From Sediminibacter sp. Hel_I_10 (lineage in GTDB: Bacteria > Bacteroidota > Bacteroidia > Flavobacteriales > Flavobacteriaceae), in contig NZ_JHZX01000001.1 in assembly GCF_000688335.1 (NCBI RefSeq), forward strand, positions 3,658,001 to 3,722,000: a DNA stretch of 64,000 bases, in the 5' to 3' direction. The notes beneath the pieces are model-generated. The model worked only from the letters and a program-made list of their open reading frames with translations, did not search any database and was not told the origin of the DNA. Positions 27,195 through 36,540 of this stretch are shown here, one piece after another (the first letter of the stretch is position 1; each line of letters opens with the position of its first letter). Position numbers and translations under genes: made by a program.

Positions 27195-30100
27195 ATGTAT
27201 AGCCAAACCAACGAACAAGCCTTAGAGGCAGCGATAGAAAAAACATTAACTGGTACGTGTTTGGAAGAACTCAAAAACCAAGGCCTTTCAGTTAATGCTG
27301 TTAACGAAGACGCTGAGGTATACAGAACAGGTAAAGGCTATTATATTGGACAACCTTCAAACTTCAATGCGCATTTTGCAATTGATGAACAGTTTTTTTG
27401 GAATTTTTTAGAAAGTACGCAAAAAGAAGCGCTAGAAAAGCTTAAAAAACAAAGGGACTGGAAATTAAAAATCCTAAATCGCTTAGATCGCATGATCAAA
27501 AAATATGGGGTGTTGCATCTGCTCAAAAAAGGATTGGAGGTAGATGATGCGCATTTTGTATTATTTTATGAATCACCATTAGCGAGCAGCAGCAAGCAAG
27601 TTAAAGAGCATTTTGAGCAAAACCGTTTTAGTGAGACGCGGCAATTGCGGTATAGCTTAGACAACCCAAGAGAAGAAATAGACTTGGTATTGTTTATTAA
27701 TGGGTTACCCATAGTCACTATGGAACTTAAAAACCATTGGACTGGACAAAATGCAAGGGTTCATGGACAACATCAATACAAAACCCAACGCGATACCAAA
27801 CAACCTTTATTACAATTTGCACGTTGCGTAGTGCACTTTGCGGTAGACACAGACGAAGCGTTTATGACCACCAAGTTAGATGGAAAAAACACCTTTTTCT
27901 TGCCATTTAACAAAGGAAACAAACACGGGAAAGGCAATCCAGAAATACCTAAAGGTGAAATGGGTCATCGCACCAATTATTTATGGCATGAGGTATTTAC
28001 CAGAGAAAGTCTGGCAAATATCATTCAGCATTTTGTGCGTTTAGATGGCAAAAAGAAAGACCCGCTACAATCCAAAACCTTATTTTTTCCGCGTTACCAT
28101 CAAATGGATGTGGTACGCAAAATTATTGAAGACGCCGGTAAAAAAGGCGTAGGACAAACGTACTTGATTCAACATTCTGCAGGTTCAGGAAAATCTAATT
28201 CTATTACTTGGGCTGCTTATCAACTTATAGAAACGTATCCAGATAACGATACGGTGCCTGGTAGTAAAGGGATAGAACAGCCTTTGTTCGATTCGGTCAT
28301 TGTGGTGACTGATAGACGATTGTTAGACAAACAAATACGTGATAACATTGCCGATTTTTCCGAGGTAAAAAACATCATAGCACCAGCATATTCCTCTAAA
28401 GAATTAAGGGATAGCTTAGAACAAGGTAAAAAGATAATTATTACTACCATACAGAAGTTTCCGTTTATTATCGACGGGATTGCAGATCTAAGTGAAAAGC
28501 GTTTCGCAGTTATTATTGACGAAGCCCACAGTAGTCAAAGTGGTTCTGCTCATGATAATATGAATAGAGCTATGGGACAGCAAATTTATGAGGAAGAGGA
28601 AACTGATGCACAGGATAAAATAGTTCAGGCCATGCAATCACGTAAAATGCGTGGTAACGCTAGTTATTTGGCATTTACAGCCACACCAAAACCAATTACA
28701 TTAGAAAAGTTTGGAGTAAAAGATAATGAAGGTAAATTCAAACCGTTTCATTTATACTCCATGAAACAAGCGATTGAAGAGGGTTTCATTTTAGATGTGT
28801 TGGCTAACTACACTACATTAAAGAGTTATTACGAAATAGAGAAATCTATAGAGGAAAATCCATTATTTGATTCAACAAAGGCCCAGAAAAAATTACGGTC
28901 TTATGTAGAGCAACATCAGCAAACTATCAACACAAAAGCAGAGATTATACTCGACCATTTTATTCCAAAAATAGTAAATCAAAAGAAGCTCAAAGGAAAA
29001 GGAAAAGCAATGGTTATAACCCAAAGTATTGAATCTGCTATTCGCTATTATCAATCCTTGCTACGTATTTTAAAAGATAAAGGCAATCCCTTTAAAATTG
29101 CCATTGCATTTTCGGGAACAAAAAAAGTAGATGGGATTGAGTATACTGAAGCCGAGATGAATGGTTTTGCCGAAAAGGACACGCGGCATAAGTTTGATGA
29201 AGACGATTATAGAATTTTAGTGGTCGCTAATAAATACTTAACAGGCTTTGACCAGCCGAAATTGTGTGCAATGTATGTAGATAAAAAATTGCAGGGCGTA
29301 TTGGCAGTGCAAGCATTATCGCGATTAAACAGAGCAGCAACAAAATTAGGTAAGAAGACCGAAGATGTTTTTGTGTTGGATTTTTTCAACTCAACAGACG
29401 ACATAAAGAGTTCATTTGATCCATTTTACACAGCAACTTCTTTAAGTGAAGCAACAGATGTAAACGTATTGCATGAGTTAAAAACCATACTAGATTATGT
29501 TGGCGTTTATGAATGGAGTGAAGTAGAACATTTTAACGAACTATTTTTCAACAAGGTGAATGCGCAAGTATTGAGCCCCATCATAGAAAGAGCAGCAGAG
29601 CGTTTTATAAATGAACTAGAATTAGAAGACGATGATAAAGCAGACTTTAAAATTAAAGCCAAACAGTTTGTCAAAATTTATGGCCAAATGGCTTCCATAA
29701 TGCCTTACGAAATTGTGAATTGGGAAAAACTTTTTTGGTTTTTAAAATTCTTAATACCAAAATTAACCGTAAAACCAGATGCTATTGATGGTTTGGATGA
29801 ACTACTGGAGTCGGTAGACTTATCGACGTATGGTCTAGAACGTGTAAAATTGAATCAAAGTATTGGTTTAGATGATACAGAGAGTGAAGTAACCCCTCAA
29901 AACCCGAATCCAAGAGGAGCCCATGGATCCGAAGAAGAACAAGATCCTTTAGATTTAATTATCAATAGTTTTAATGAACGTTGGTTTCAGGGTTGGGAAG
30001 CTACTCCAGAGGATCAAAGAGTGAAATTTATTAATCTTACAAAATCTATTCAAGCACATCCTGATTTTCAATCTAAGGTTGCCGAGAACTCAGATCAACA

Positions 30101-30251
30101 AAACAAGGATTTAGCCTTTAAAAAAATATTGGATGAGGTCATGTCAAAGCAGCGTAAACAAGAATTGGACCTTTATCGTTTATACGCTAAAGACGATACT
30201 TTTAAGCAAGCTTTTCTAGATACCATGAAACGGATGGCGAGCGCCTCGTAG
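27195..30251 (+). CDS. hsdR: Type I restriction endonuclease subunit
   Basis: A 1018-residue ATP-dependent translocase and nuclease. A PD-(D/E)xK nuclease lies at the N-terminus, with D163 and E177-x-K179 (IDLVLF..., VTMELKNHW). The SF2 motor follows: Walker A SAGSGKSN at about 328-335, motif Ia VVTDRRLLDKQI, the DEAH box VIIDEAHSSQSG at about 439-450, motif III FTATP, and motif VI region ALSRLNRA. The C-terminal 250 residues are helical and would dock on the methylase. All key motifs look intact. Its ATG follows the stop of the preceding gene without spacing, so it depends on the inserted cassette for expression. Confidence 0.93.
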   Translation: MYSQTNEQALEAAIEKTLTGTCLEELKNQGLSVNAVNEDAEVYRTGKGYYIGQPSNFNAHFAIDEQFFWNFLESTQKEALEKLKKQRDWKLKILNRLDRMIKKYGVLHLLKKGLEVDDAHFVLFYESPLASSSKQVKEHFEQNRFSETRQLRYSLDNPREEIDLVLFINGLPIVTMELKNHWTGQNARVHGQHQYKTQRDTKQPLLQFARCVVHFAVDTDEAFMTTKLDGKNTFFLPFNKGNKHGKGNPEIPKGEMGHRTNYLWHEVFTRESLANIIQHFVRLDGKKKDPLQSKTLFFPRYHQMDVVRKIIEDAGKKGVGQTYLIQHSAGSGKSNSITWAAYQLIETYPDNDTVPGSKGIEQPLFDSVIVVTDRRLLDKQIRDNIADFSEVKNIIAPAYSSKELRDSLEQGKKIIITTIQKFPFIIDGIADLSEKRFAVIIDEAHSSQSGSAHDNMNRAMGQQIYEEEETDAQDKIVQAMQSRKMRGNASYLAFTATPKPITLEKFGVKDNEGKFKPFHLYSMKQAIEEGFILDVLANYTTLKSYYEIEKSIEENPLFDSTKAQKKLRSYVEQHQQTINTKAEIILDHFIPKIVNQKKLKGKGKAMVITQSIESAIRYYQSLLRILKDKGNPFKIAIAFSGTKKVDGIEYTEAEMNGFAEKDTRHKFDEDDYRILVVANKYLTGFDQPKLCAMYVDKKLQGVLAVQALSRLNRAATKLGKKTEDVFVLDFFNSTDDIKSSFDPFYTATSLSEATDVNVLHELKTILDYVGVYEWSEVEHFNELFFNKVNAQVLSPIIERAAERFINELELEDDDKADFKIKAKQFVKIYGQMASIMPYEIVNWEKLFWFLKFLIPKLTVKPDAIDGLDELLESVDLSTYGLERVKLNQSIGLDDTESEVTPQNPNPRGAHGSEEEQDPLDLIINSFNERWFQGWEATPEDQRVKFINLTKSIQAHPDFQSKVAENSDQQNKDLAFKKILDEVMSKQRKQELDLYRLYAKDDTFKQAFLDTMKRMASAS

Positions 30252-30678
30252 TTGCTATATTTTTGAATTAGGACAGACAAAGTTTCCCTCTTCCTTTAAA
30301 ACATCATAGGTTTTAGCTTATCTCACAATTTGATTCAGCTGATGACTATATACCCATGGCTATGACCCTTTTCAAATCACTAACGATTTTTATAGCTTCA
30401 ACAGGCTTATGAAAGCGATTCATCAATAGAATTTCATCGGGTCTAGTGCTAGAGGAGTATTGTTCCCTAAATCTAATGTTTTTCAAAAAAAAATCATAAA
30501 ACCAATACTAAAGACTGTTAACAGCACCACCCAAGCGCCGATAATTGAGTATCTTGTAAGCACAACAAAACAAAAGCAATCCACTTGATAGAAATGGCGA
30601 TACCATTGTGATCAGCACCTATGGGTAACCTGCCAGCAAGTGCCATTGCACACTCTATAATTTAAAACAAACGAAGCT
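30252..30678. other. Intergenic region downstream of the RM operon
   Basis: No gene, clear terminator or RNA seen. Some stretches (30300-30480) have coding-like composition but no supported frame. It contains the 5' region of the peroxiredoxin gene. Confidence 0.4.
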
Positions 30679-31320
30679 ATGAGTACATTAAGATTAGGCG
30701 ACGAAGCGCCAAACTTTACAGCACAAACCACAGAAGGTGAGATCAATTTTCACGATTGGTTAGGAGAGGGATGGGGCATACTCTTTTCGCACCCAGCAGA
30801 CTATACACCCGTGTGCACCACCGAACTGGGTACTGTGGCCAGATACAAACCCGAATTCGACAAAAGAAACGTCAAGGTCATCGCCCTCAGTGTCGATGGT
30901 CTAGAATCTCATAAAGGCTGGATAAAAGACATTAACGAAACCCAACATACCACGGTGAATTTCCCCATCATTGCCGATGAAGATAAAAAGGTGTCTAAGT
31001 TGTATGACATGATTCATCCCAATGCAGACAGCCAACATACGGTAAGATCGGTATTTGTGATTGGTCCAGATAAAAAGATCAAGCTCACCATTACTTATCC
31101 TGCATCTACTGGGAGAAACTTTGATGAGCTCTTAAGAATCATAGATTCCTTACAATTAACGGCCTACCATAAAGTGGCAACCCCTGCCAATTGGAAATCT
31201 GGTGAAGATTGTGTGATTGTGCCTTCAGTGGCCGATGCCGATATTCCTAAGTTGTTTCCGAAAGGACATACGGAGGTGAAACCGTATTTGAGAGTAACGC
31301 CTCAGCCAAATATGGACTAA
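30679..31320 (+). CDS. 1-Cys peroxiredoxin (Prx6/AhpC-TSA family)
   Basis: A 213-residue thiol peroxidase. The active site is FSHPADYTPVCTTELG with the peroxidatic Cys46, preceded by the conserved Pro and Thr of PxxxT/SxxC, and Arg in HTVRSVFVIG completes it. The long C-terminal part (from about residue 155, YHKVATPANWKSGEDCVIVP) is the dimer domain of the Prx6 subfamily. The enzyme reduces H2O2 and organic peroxides in the cytoplasm. It is a single gene with its own terminator and lies between the restriction operon and array C. It would be lost with the operon if arrays B and C recombined. Confidence 0.92.
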   Translation: MSTLRLGDEAPNFTAQTTEGEINFHDWLGEGWGILFSHPADYTPVCTTELGTVARYKPEFDKRNVKVIALSVDGLESHKGWIKDINETQHTTVNFPIIADEDKKVSKLYDMIHPNADSQHTVRSVFVIGPDKKIKLTITYPASTGRNFDELLRIIDSLQLTAYHKVATPANWKSGEDCVIVPSVADADIPKLFPKGHTEVKPYLRVTPQPNMD

Positions 31321-31349
31321 GAGTCTTTTTTTAGAACACTTATAAATCA

Positions 31350-31382
31350 TCCCGCAACTTGAAATCGTTGCGGGATTTTTTT
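31350..31382 (+). terminator. Terminator of the peroxiredoxin gene
   Basis: CCCGCAAC pairs with GTTGCGGG around the loop TTGAAATC, followed by ATTTTTTT. It lies 30 bases after the stop codon. Confidence 0.9.
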
Positions 31383-31429
31383 GTGGTAAAGTGTTGTTTG
31401 TTATTGCGATTGAGGGGTGAGTGGGGGCA

Positions 31430-32300
31430 ATCTTAATTTGTATGTTCTTTTTTGTGCCCAAAAAAGAACCAAAAAAGGCTTTTACGCTCGAAGGTATTTT
31501 CAATGGCTTTTCTGCGCCATTGAAACCAAAAACCATTTCCTAAATCGCTTCCAAGGCTTCAGCGATTTTTAACGGAAATGATTTTTTATACTGACGAGCG
31601 CTTTTCCGACGTTGTCGGAATGCTGTTGCGACGATGGTTCTTGTTTGATGTAGGTTGTGGTTTGTCTGCTGTGTTTTTGCTTAGTGATGTTTTATGGGCT
31701 AAACTGTTAGTCATTGCGAGTGAGGGGTAAGTGGGGGGCAATCTTAATTTGTATGTTCTTTTTTATGCCAAAAAAAGAACCAAAAAAGGCTTTTGCTCTC
31801 GAAGGTATTTTCAATGGCTTTACTGCGCCATTGAAACCAAGCCCCATTTCCTAAATCGCTTCCAAGGCTTCAGCGATTTTTGAAGGAAATGATTTTTTAT
31901 ACTGACGAGCGCTTTTCCGACGTTGTCGGAATGCTGTTGCGATGATGGTTCGTGTTTGGTATTGGTTGTGGTTTGTCTGCTGTGTTTTTGCTTAGTGATG
32001 CTTTAAGGGCTAAACTGTTAGTCATTGCGAGTGAGGGGTGAGTGGGGCAATCTTAATTTGTATGTTCTTTTTTGAGCCCAAAAAAGAACCAAAAAAGGCT
32101 TTTACGCTCGAAGGTATTTTCAATGGCTTTACTGCGCCATTGAAACCAAGACCCATTTCCTAAATCGCTTCCAAGGTTTCAGCGATTCTTAACGGAAATG
32201 GTTCTTTATACTGACGAGCGCTTTTCCGACGTTGTCGGAATTGTGTTGCGATGATGGTTCGTGTTTGGTATTGGTTGTGGTTTGTCTGTTGTGTTTTGCT
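31430..32300 (+). repeat. Structured repeat array C (three beta-type units)
   Basis: Three units with the first inverted repeat at 31444, 31755 and 32064, periods 311 and 309 bases, same orientation as arrays A and B. All are beta type (CATTTCC/GGAAATG in H3, ACGAGCGC before H5). The linking palindrome (GTCATTGCGAGTGAGGGGT) is a distinct variant with GGGG, different from arrays A and B. The last unit ends in the tail shared by all three arrays and is followed within 20 bases by the end of the blh gene. Confidence 0.85.
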
Positions 32301-32315
32301 TAGTGATTCTTTAGA

Positions 32316-33224
32316 TCACTGCTCCTTAACAGAACCGTCCTTTCGCTGAAACATCGTATGAATCAATAACGAATGTGGCAAAGTTACCGCAGCTAAAAAG
32401 GAAAAGAATAAGGCGTTGAATATGGTAAGGTCCTTGAAGAGATAGTACAGCCCGAGCAAGCCTACAATAGAAATCAGCCAATAGGGCAGCGCTTTCTTAA
32501 CGTAGGCCAGCACCGTGGCTTTATAAAACCCCTGGTACATAAAGGTCACTTGGTCATATAAGGAGGGCAGGCTATGCCAAAAGATAAAATAAATGGCAAA
32601 GCCCCAGATGAGGGACGAGACCTTAAAGATCACAGCAAACACCAAAAGATACACCAGTTCTAGGATGGCGCCGTCCCTAAAGTCTGGGTCGGTGATTAAG
32701 AGGTAAGCACTCAGTGCTATAAAAACACCGCTTACGGCGTAAAACAGCATGCTCAGCGCCGAAGCGGGTAGTGGTTGTTGAATAATTTCTTCTACAATAC
32801 CCATCACTTCAGTACTGTTTAAAAGCAAAAGCAGACTTATGATAAAGAGGCCGTAGCCTACATAAAAGAAGTTCTTGATGGTTGCGCCTGTGTCAATGAC
32901 CTTGTGCGTCCAGTGCTGTTCTCCAAAATGATAGGCACTACACAACACAAAAAGACCCAGCGCCACCATAGGGAGCCAGTGGAAGAGCATTAAGATAAGC
33001 AGTACTATAGAGACATAAATGCCGAGAATGAGCAAGTAGGGCAGTTTTGACTGAAATTTAGAGACCTTATCAAACAACACAATATCATTAGCGCCATGCA
33101 GTAATCCGAAGGAGAGAATGAGAAAAAATCCCAATAATAGTTCGAGCTCTGCCGTGAGGTAAGCCGATAGCCATAAACAGACGAAACTCGCTATTATTGA
33201 TATATTTCTAAATTTTATGCTCAT
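32316..33224 (-). CDS. blh: Brp/Blh family beta-carotene 15,15'-dioxygenase
   Basis: A 302-residue integral membrane enzyme with about eight hydrophobic segments. Conserved histidines sit in FGLLHGANDIVLFDK, SAYHFGEQHW and FWHSLPSLYDQ, with HSLLIH near the C-terminus. These bind the catalytic iron in Blh proteins, which cleave beta-carotene symmetrically to two retinals. It is divergent from the proteorhodopsin gene with a 110-base shared upstream region, so it very likely supplies the chromophore. No carotenoid synthesis genes (crtE, crtB, crtI, crtY) are in this window and they must lie elsewhere. Its 3' end abuts array C. Confidence 0.92.
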   Translation of the reverse strand: MSIKFRNISIIASFVCLWLSAYLTAELELLLGFFLILSFGLLHGANDIVLFDKVSKFQSKLPYLLILGIYVSIVLLILMLFHWLPMVALGLFVLCSAYHFGEQHWTHKVIDTGATIKNFFYVGYGLFIISLLLLLNSTEVMGIVEEIIQQPLPASALSMLFYAVSGVFIALSAYLLITDPDFRDGAILELVYLLVFAVIFKVSSLIWGFAIYFIFWHSLPSLYDQVTFMYQGFYKATVLAYVKKALPYWLISIVGLLGLYYLFKDLTIFNALFFSFLAAVTLPHSLLIHTMFQRKDGSVKEQ

Positions 33225-33261
33225 GATTTAGTGTTGTTGTAAAAATAACTCATTTTCAGTA

Positions 33262-33291
33262 TTGAATTATCAATAGTTTTGTTTAACTTTA
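33262..33291 (+). promoter_or_regulatory. Possible promoter of the proteorhodopsin gene
   Basis: TTG at 33262-33264 is followed by a 19-base spacer and TAACTTTA at 33284-33291, close to the Bacteroidetes consensus TTTG-N19-21-TAnnTTTG. It would give a leader of about 40 bases. A second -7-like word, TAGTTTTG at 33274, overlaps but lacks a -33 partner. Confidence 0.4.
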
Positions 33292-33334
33292 TAAAAAAAT
33301 AACTAAACAAAATTACCAATTAAATTCAACTATT

Positions 33335-34069
33335 ATGAAAAACATGTTACTATTTGCGGATGTATCCAGTAAATTGGATCCAACAGATTACGTCGGGTTT
33401 ACTTTTTTCGTAGGAAGTATGGCCATGATGGCTGCTTCGGCATTCTTTTTTCTTTCTTTAAGTCAATTTGACCGTAAGTGGCGTACCTCCATTTTAGTGT
33501 CTGGTTTGATTACTTTTATTGCAGCAGTACACTATTTTTACATGCGGGATTACTGGTTTGCCAACGCCGAGTCACCTACCTTTTTTAGATATGTAGACTG
33601 GTTGCTGACTGTGCCATTAATGTGTGTAGAGTTCTACTTAATCTTGAAAATCGCTGGCGCGAAACAATCGTTAATGTGGAAATTGATCTTTGCATCGGTT
33701 ATTATGCTGGTAACAGGCTACTTTGGTGAAGCCGTGTTTATGGATGCTGCAGCTCTTTGGGGCGGTATCTCTGGTGCAGCGTATTTCTACATCGTTTATG
33801 AAATCTGGTTTGGAAGTGCTAAGAAATTGGCTGAAGCCGCTGGTGATGACGTTTTACGTTCTCACAAACTACTTTGCTGGTTTGTATTGGTAGGATGGGC
33901 CATTTACCCATTAGGCTACATGTTGGGTACCGAAGGATGGTACACAGCGTTAATAGGTTCTGGTAGTGTAGATGTGGTGTATAACATTGCAGATGCCATT
34001 AATAAAATTGGTTTTGGTTTAGTGATCTATGCCTTGGCCATTAAAAAACAAGAGGCAAACCCTTCATAA
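33335..34069 (+). CDS. Proteorhodopsin, light-driven proton pump (DTE type)
   Basis: A 244-residue seven-helix retinal protein. The retinal Schiff-base lysine is K224 (DAINKIGFG). Helix C reads RYVDWLLTVPLMCVEFY, giving D88 as proton acceptor, T92 and E99 as proton donor: the DTE motif of outward proton pumps rather than NDQ or NTQ sodium or chloride pumps. The position that tunes colour (residue 105 of the reference proteorhodopsin) is M96, a residue typical of green-absorbing flavobacterial forms. H66 corresponds to the His that pairs with the acceptor Asp. There is no cleaved signal peptide that I can be sure of. It is divergent from blh and ends with its own terminator. Confidence 0.95.
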   Translation: MKNMLLFADVSSKLDPTDYVGFTFFVGSMAMMAASAFFFLSLSQFDRKWRTSILVSGLITFIAAVHYFYMRDYWFANAESPTFFRYVDWLLTVPLMCVEFYLILKIAGAKQSLMWKLIFASVIMLVTGYFGEAVFMDAAALWGGISGAAYFYIVYEIWFGSAKKLAEAAGDDVLRSHKLLCWFVLVGWAIYPLGYMLGTEGWYTALIGSGSVDVVYNIADAINKIGFGLVIYALAIKKQEANPS

Positions 34070-34091
34070 TGTTTTAATCTCTTGTTGATTG

Positions 34092-34127
34092 AAAAAGCGT
34101 GATCCATGTCCAACGGTCACGCTTTTT
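34092..34127 (+). terminator. Terminator of the proteorhodopsin gene
   Basis: AAAAAGCGTGA pairs with TCACGCTTTTT around a 13-base loop, followed by GTTTTT. It starts 23 bases after the stop codon. Confidence 0.9.
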
Positions 34128-34194
34128 GTTTTTATGTTTGCAGTGCCTATAGAAACAGCGACGTCTGTTTGATAAGAAATCGGCACCTTTGCAC

Positions 34195-35427
34195 ATGACT
34201 TTTACACTTCCCACAAGCATTTCAGCCCCAGCAAAACCTAAGCGTTTGGCTGTTAAGCTCACCTATAAAGGCGAAAACTACGTACAACAGGGACATCCTT
34301 GGGTGTTTTCAGACAGTATTGTTAAGATTAATGCAGATGCTAAAACTGGTGATCTGGCCATTATTTTTGCAAAGCGTAAAAATGCCATGATCGGGATTGG
34401 GCTTTATGATGCCGATTCGCCCATACGCATCAAGATGATCTACAGTTCCTCAGACCCTGTAAGCATTGACGCAGATTTCTTTCTTCGGAAAGTGCAACAG
34501 GCCTATCAAAAACGGCTTCCGTTATTGCAAACCGATACCAACAGTTACCGATTACTCTTTGGTGAGAATGATGATTTTCCATCTCTTATTGCCGATGTGT
34601 ATGACAAGGTCTTGGTGGTAAAACTCTATTCTGAAATATGGCTCCCTTATTTAAACACGATTTTAGAACGCTTGGTTGAAGTCTCTCAAGTAGAGACCGT
34701 CGTTATGCGTTTGAGTCGTGGGCTACAACAGTCCCAATCTCATGGGCTTGAAGATGGGGCCGTGATCTATGGCAGTTTAAAGCATGAGGTAGTGCCTTTT
34801 GTGGAACATGGGGTGCAGTTTTCGGCCAACGTGATCAAGGGCCATAAAACGGGATACTTTTTAGACCATAGAGAGAATAGGAGGCAGGTAGGACTGCTCA
34901 GCAAAGGCAAGACCGTACTCGATGTGTTTTCTTATGCGGGCGGATTCTCGGTACATGCTCTTGCCAATGGCGCTACCGAAGTGACCAGTGTAGACATAAG
35001 CCATCATGCCTTAGAGATTGCCAAATATAACGGCACTTTAAATGCGCATACCGGTGCACATCACACTTTGGCTGGTGATGCTTTTAAACTCATGGCGCAG
35101 CTCATTTCCGAAGAACAAACCTTTGACGTGGTGGTGATTGATCCACCTAGTTTTGCCAAACAACAAAGTGAAGTGGTGCTTGCCAAAAAGAAATACGCAC
35201 AATTGGCAGACCTTGGTGCCCAACTCACCGCTAAAAAAGGATTATTGGTACTGGCTTCTTGTTCCTCTAGAGTCCCGGCACAGGCTTTTTATGATATCAA
35301 TGACCAGGTGCTTACCGCCACAGGCCGTGTGTATGATGTGCTGCAAAAAACGCAGCATGATGTTGATCACCCTATCGGTTTTGCAGAAGGGGCTTATTTA
35401 AAGTGCGGGTATTACCAATTTTTATAA
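34195..35427 (+). CDS. rlmI: RlmI-type 23S rRNA (cytosine-C5) methyltransferase
   Basis: About 410 residues: an N-terminal PUA domain (residues about 15-90, with GHPWVFSDSI), an intermediate domain, and a C-terminal Rossmann methyltransferase. Visible motifs are FSANVIKGHKTGYFLDHREN, the S-adenosylmethionine loop VLDVFSYAGGFSVHA, and the catalytic VVIDPPSFAK. A Cys follows in LVLASCSS. RlmI of E. coli methylates C1962 of 23S rRNA, and orthologues in this phylum are similar, so the symbol is by similarity. I chose ATG 34195 over a TTG two codons upstream because that TTG is part of a CACCTTTGC element that resembles a -7 box. This would leave almost no leader. The gene is monocistronic. Confidence 0.85.
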   Translation: MTFTLPTSISAPAKPKRLAVKLTYKGENYVQQGHPWVFSDSIVKINADAKTGDLAIIFAKRKNAMIGIGLYDADSPIRIKMIYSSSDPVSIDADFFLRKVQQAYQKRLPLLQTDTNSYRLLFGENDDFPSLIADVYDKVLVVKLYSEIWLPYLNTILERLVEVSQVETVVMRLSRGLQQSQSHGLEDGAVIYGSLKHEVVPFVEHGVQFSANVIKGHKTGYFLDHRENRRQVGLLSKGKTVLDVFSYAGGFSVHALANGATEVTSVDISHHALEIAKYNGTLNAHTGAHHTLAGDAFKLMAQLISEEQTFDVVVIDPPSFAKQQSEVVLAKKKYAQLADLGAQLTAKKGLLVLASCSSRVPAQAFYDINDQVLTATGRVYDVLQKTQHDVDHPIGFAEGAYLKCGYYQFL

Positions 35428-35511
35428 GGGACGTTTGGGGTTGAGATGTTACGATTTCCTTATGCGTGCATAATAAAAAATGGTATCTTTACTTTTACTA
35501 AATGAACAAGC

Positions 35512-36459
35512 ATGAGCACTAAATTAACCCAACTTCTTGGCATAACCCATCCTATTATCATGGCACCGATGTTTTTGGTGTCTAATGTGGCCATGGTCAC
35601 CGAGGCGATGCATAGCGGTATTGCAGGTTGCATCCCCGCCCTTAATTATAGAACTTTGGAAGAATTAAGAGCAGCGGCACAACAGCTCAAGGCTAATAAA
35701 GTGCCCGGAGGCTCTTATGGGTTTAACTTGATTGTCAATAAATCGAATATCAAATATGATGACCAACTCACCGTGCTTTGTGAAGAAGGTTGCGATTTTA
35801 TCATCACTTCTTTAGGAAGCCCTGAGGAAACCATTAAGCGTGCCCACGCGGCAGGCATTAAGGTGTTTTGTGATGTCACCGACCTTCGCTTTGCGAAAAA
35901 AGTGGACGATCTAGGCGCCGATGCGGCCATTGCCGTCAATAACGAAGCGGGTGGTCACCGTGGGAATATATCCCCCGAAGATTTGATTAAAGAATTGAAC
36001 GCTCATTTGTCTATCCCTGTCATTTCTGCAGGAGGTGTGGGGTGTAAAGCCGATGTGGATGAAATGTTAGGCTATGGTGCCGAAGGCGTTTCCGTGGGGA
36101 GTCCGTTTATTGCTTCCGAAGAAGCCGAAGTCACCGATGAGTACAAGCAGGCCTGTGTAGATTATGGTGCCGATGACATTGTGATGACCGAACGTATTTC
36201 TGGAACCCCTTGTTCTGTCATCAATACACCATACGTTCAGAAAATTGGGACCAAGGCGACATGGATAGAAGGGATTCTTAATAAGAACAAGACCTTAAAG
36301 AAATGGGTGAAGATGATTCGGTTCTCCATAGGCATGAAAGCTACAGAAAAGGCGGCCACCCAAGCGACCTATAAAACGGTTTGGGTAGCAGGACCAAGTA
36401 TTTCTCATACAAAGGGCGTTCTGCCCGTTCGAAAGATTGTTCAGCATTTGACGGTTTAA
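35512..36459 (+). CDS. Nitronate monooxygenase-like FMN flavoprotein
   Basis: A 315-residue TIM-barrel flavoprotein of the NPD/2-nitropropane dioxygenase family (IMAPMFLVSNVAMVTE at the start, IPVISAGGVGCKADV for the phosphate-binding loop, GVSVGSPFIASEEA at the C-terminal edge). NNEAGGHRGN holds the conserved His of the family's active site. Members oxidise alkyl nitronates or act as enoyl reductases, and the exact substrate cannot be read here. It starts 84 bases after the rRNA methyltransferase, with a TATCTTTA element at 35484-35491 that may be its own -7 box. Confidence 0.85.
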   Translation: MSTKLTQLLGITHPIIMAPMFLVSNVAMVTEAMHSGIAGCIPALNYRTLEELRAAAQQLKANKVPGGSYGFNLIVNKSNIKYDDQLTVLCEEGCDFIITSLGSPEETIKRAHAAGIKVFCDVTDLRFAKKVDDLGADAAIAVNNEAGGHRGNISPEDLIKELNAHLSIPVISAGGVGCKADVDEMLGYGAEGVSVGSPFIASEEAEVTDEYKQACVDYGADDIVMTERISGTPCSVINTPYVQKIGTKATWIEGILNKNKTLKKWVKMIRFSIGMKATEKAATQATYKTVWVAGPSISHTKGVLPVRKIVQHLTV

Positions 36460-36540
36460 GCGTTATATGGTTAAAGAAAATTGTGATTAGGCTTTACCGC
36501 CTATGCAATTTGTAATACCTTTAATTGAACTTTAATCGTA

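Noticed and set aside
34074-34262. Minus-strand frame between proteorhodopsin and the rRNA methyltransferase
   Set aside because: It overlaps a terminator hairpin and the start of the methyltransferase gene and has no homologous features.
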